A stretch of DNA of 8,768 nucleotides from Pseudomonadales bacterium (GTDB lineage: Bacteria > Pseudomonadota > Gammaproteobacteria > Pseudomonadales > Azotimanducaceae): contig SKXG01000054.1 in the NCBI GenBank assembly GCA_007128525.1, positions 1-8,768 of the forward strand, written 5' to 3'. Numbering within the stretch: position 1 is the stretch's first letter; every line of letters begins with the position of its first letter. Below, piece after piece: positions 6,749 to 8,768 of the stretch. A program made the position numbers and the translations under genes. The notes under the pieces are model-generated. The model was not told the origin of the DNA and made no database searches. It worked only from the letters and a program-made list of their open reading frames with translations.

Positions 6749-8026
6749 TTAACCCGGTCCTGTTGTCGTCAGCATCTGGCGCAGCTCGTCCAGACCCAAC
6801 ATTGCCTGCGGCTGCGACTCCCGCAGCCATTTCACGGTTGCCTTACCTGCTGCAATCTCTTCCGCACCCAGCACCAGGGCCCAGCGGGCACCACTGGCAT
6901 CGGCACGCTTGAACTGATTCTTCAATTTGCCCCCGGCCGTGTCCAGACGCACGCGCAGCCCGGGCACGACAGCACGCAGCTGCTGGCAGAACGCCAGTGC
7001 CGCACCGGCCTGCTCCGGCTCCGCCACGGTGGCATAGACGTCCAGTGCCGGGCCGGGCCAGGCACCGTGCACAGCCTCATGCAACAGCACCAGCCGGTCA
7101 ACGCCAATCGCAAATCCGGCGCCCGGCGTTGACCGGCCACCCAGTTGTTCGACCAGGCTGTCGTAGCGCCCACCGGCACAGACCGTGCCCTGGGCGCCCA
7201 GTTCATCGGTGACCCACTCAAACACGCTGTGCGTGTAGTAATCCAAGCCACGCACCAGGCCTGGGTTAAGCCGGTAGCTGATGCCGATCTGGTCCAGGTG
7301 CGCGCACAACTGTGCAAAATGCGCCTGACTGGCGTCATCGAGAAAATCCTGCAGGCGCGGCGCATCCTTTAGCAATGCCTGCGTGTTCGGATCCTTGCTG
7401 TCGAGTATGCGCAGCGGATTGCGGTCCAGACGTCGCTGGCTGTCGGCATCCAGCTTCTCCCTAAGTGGCGTCAGATAGGCAACCAGCGCTTCCCGGTGGG
7501 CGGCGCGGGAGTCGCCGCTGCCCAGCGTGTTCAGCTCCAGCGCCACCTGCTCACGCAAACCGAGCCGGCGCAGCAGCACATCACCAAACTGAATCAGCTC
7601 AGCATCCAGTGCCGGGTCCGAAGCGCCAAAGGCCTCAACACCAATCTGATCGAACTGCCGATAGCGGCCTTTTTGCGGCCGCTCGTAACGAAACATCGGG
7701 CCGGCATACCAAAGCCGCTGCTGCTGATTGAACAACAGGCCATGCTGCAGCCCCAGGCGCACGCAGCCTGCGGTACCTTCCGGACGCAGCGTCAGGCTGT
7801 CGCCGTCACGGTCTTGCAGGCTGTACATCTCTTTCTCGACGATGTCGGTGCTCTCACCAACACCGCGACTGAACAAAGTCGTTGGTTCAAGCAGCGGCAG
7901 GCGGACCTCGTCATAGCCGAAGGCGGCCAGCAAGGCCCGCGTCTCGTCCTCGATCAGGCGCCAGCGCGGCGTCTCCGCGGGCAGCAGGTCACGCATACCG
8001 CGCACGGATTGAATGGCTTTTTGCAT
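6749..8026 (-). CDS. hisS: Histidine--tRNA ligase
   Basis: HisRS is a class II aminoacyl-tRNA synthetase that charges tRNA(His) with histidine in the cytoplasm as a homodimer. The 425 residues match E. coli's 424. The N-terminus has the family sequence VRGMRDLLP (8-16). Class II signatures follow: TLRPEGTAGCVR (79-90) in the histidine site; motif 2, RYERPQKGRYRQFDQIG (113-129); the HisA motif LVRGLDYYT (257-265) with catalytic Arg259; the HisB motif AGGRYD (284-289); and motif 3, GAGFAIGVDRL (302-312). The C-terminal anticodon-binding domain runs from about 328 to the end. The ATG shares its A with the end of the rodZ TGA (TGATG, 1-base overlap). GGAG lies 5 bases upstream (plus-strand 8032-8035), inside rodZ. 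It is followed by yfgM. Confidence 0.98.
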   Translation of the reverse strand: MQKAIQSVRGMRDLLPAETPRWRLIEDETRALLAAFGYDEVRLPLLEPTTLFSRGVGESTDIVEKEMYSLQDRDGDSLTLRPEGTAGCVRLGLQHGLLFNQQQRLWYAGPMFRYERPQKGRYRQFDQIGVEAFGASDPALDAELIQFGDVLLRRLGLREQVALELNTLGSGDSRAAHREALVAYLTPLREKLDADSQRRLDRNPLRILDSKDPNTQALLKDAPRLQDFLDDASQAHFAQLCAHLDQIGISYRLNPGLVRGLDYYTHSVFEWVTDELGAQGTVCAGGRYDSLVEQLGGRSTPGAGFAIGVDRLVLLHEAVHGAWPGPALDVYATVAEPEQAGAALAFCQQLRAVVPGLRVRLDTAGGKLKNQFKRADASGARWALVLGAEEIAAGKATVKWLRESQPQAMLGLDELRQMLTTTGPG

Positions 8027-8768
8027 CAGGGCTCCAACGTCAGTGTTGCGACATTGCCCGGGCTGCGACTGTCGATGGTCACAGCTTCACCGTTGAAACG
8101 AACATCAACTGCCGGCGCATTGCCCAGCAACAACTGAAAAGGCGCAGCACCAACCAGCACCAGCTCATCACCCGGGCGGTGCAGATCACTGTAGAGTCGG
8201 TCACCGGCGGGGCCGCGCAGCTCAACCCAGCAATCTTCCGCAAAGCTGAGCCGCAGCTCATCACTACCGGTAGGCGTTACACGGGTCGCGCCTGCCGGCG
8301 TCTCAATATCACTGTCAGAACCCGCGGCAGCGAACAGCTCAGCCTGGTCCGGTGTCGGCTCGCTCGCAGGCGCAGCGGACGGTGGCGGTTCTGCCACTGG
8401 TCCGCCGGATGCTTCGGGCACCGCTGCATCGTCTGCTGCCGACGGCGCGGCAACATCCGAATCAGTATCCAGGCCAGGCACCGTCATCGCCGGACGCGAT
8501 CGTTCCGGTGGTGCCAGCGTTGCCTCCGAAAGCGTTTCAGATACGGGATCGTCGGCTACCGGCGCTTCGCTTTCCGTTTCAGACGGCCAAAACCACCAGA
8601 GCAAAATCAGCACCAGCGCCAGCACCACGCCGGCCAAATGCCAGGGCGACAGCCCACTCTGCAGGCGTCGCGCGACTTCGGCATTGGTGGCCGACTTGAT
8701 CTCCGGCTGCGGCGGCCGATCTTCCCCAATCAGTTGATTGTATGCCTGCACCACCGCGCCCGGGTCCA
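8026..8768 (-). CDS. rodZ: Cytoskeletal protein RodZ, lacking its N-terminal HTH domain at the window edge
   Basis: RodZ is a bitopic inner-membrane protein that tethers MreB to the elongasome and keeps rod shape. The frame is open to the right edge, giving 246 residues here; the true start is outside. The first visible residues, DPGAVVQAYNQL, look like the end of the cytoplasmic helix-turn-helix domain of RodZ proteins. Next come a short polar juxtamembrane stretch, one transmembrane helix (visible residues about 42-60, PWHLAGVVLALVLILLWWFW), and a long disordered periplasmic linker rich in Pro, Ala, Ser, Asp and Glu (about 62-165). The C-terminal beta domain of the DUF4115 type (about 169-246) contains LRLSFAEDCWVELR and PFQLLLGNAPAVDVRFNG. 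The GTG at 8754 is not the real start, because open family-like sequence continues upstream. rodZ directly abuts hisS, with no ispG between them. Confidence 0.9.
   Translation of the reverse strand, partial: DPGAVVQAYNQLIGEDRPPQPEIKSATNAEVARRLQSGLSPWHLAGVVLALVLILLWWFWPSETESEAPVADDPVSETLSEATLAPPERSRPAMTVPGLDTDSDVAAPSAADDAAVPEASGGPVAEPPPSAAPASEPTPDQAELFAAAGSDSDIETPAGATRVTPTGSDELRLSFAEDCWVELRGPAGDRLYSDLHRPGDELVLVGAAPFQLLLGNAPAVDVRFNGEAVTIDSRSPGNVATLTLEP

Noticed and set aside
6179..7132. A 317-codon plus-strand open frame opposite yfgM and the 3' part of hisS.
   Set aside because: It crosses the intergenic gap between two real minus-strand genes and has shadow-like composition without motifs.

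Overview
The window looks like a chromosomal housekeeping segment of a GC-rich (by eye about 60-65% GC) gammaproteobacterium. The evidence is the gene set and order. rodZ, hisS, yfgM, bamB and der run in one direction, and next to them lie xseA, guaB and guaA, as in Escherichia coli and many other gammaproteobacteria. The presence of yfgM and of a lipoprotein-type bamB also fits this class. The sequence alone does not support a genus name. I see no mobile elements, tRNA or rRNA genes, CRISPR arrays, phage genes or defence genes.

Layout. At the left edge the minus strand carries guaB followed by the first 54 codons of guaA, the purine-branch operon to GMP. guaB is preceded by a clear ribosome binding site and a good sigma70-type promoter. 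That promoter lies in a 142-bp divergent region shared with xseA on the plus strand. xseA (large subunit of exonuclease VII) ends only 17 bp before the convergent stop codon of der. From there to the right edge, five minus-strand genes form a tight run: rodZ (N-terminal part outside the window), hisS, yfgM, bamB and der. Their junctions are a 1-base overlap, a 42-bp gap, a 4-base overlap and a 27-bp gap, so they are probably one operon whose main promoter lies beyond position 8768. No gene-free stretch exceeds 300 bases; the longest is 1647-1788.

Functions. RodZ links MreB to the elongation machinery, HisRS charges tRNA(His), YfgM is an ancillary subunit of the Sec translocon with periplasmic TPR-like repeats, BamB is a lipoprotein of the outer-membrane beta-barrel assembly complex, and Der is a double GTPase for 50S ribosome assembly. 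Translation, envelope protein export and cell shape are thus co-transcribed. GuaB and GuaA convert IMP to XMP and GMP. XseA forms exonuclease VII with XseB, which is not encoded here.

No new biological system is evident. The points worth a second look are at the regulatory and architectural level: a near-consensus -10 hexamer placed so that xseA mRNA may be leaderless; a GC-rich discriminator at the guaB promoter; a potential 11-bp helix burying the guaA ribosome binding site; a perfect hairpin at the bamB/der junction touching the der ribosome binding site; absence of ispG between rodZ and hisS; and a long acidic linker between the two G domains of Der.
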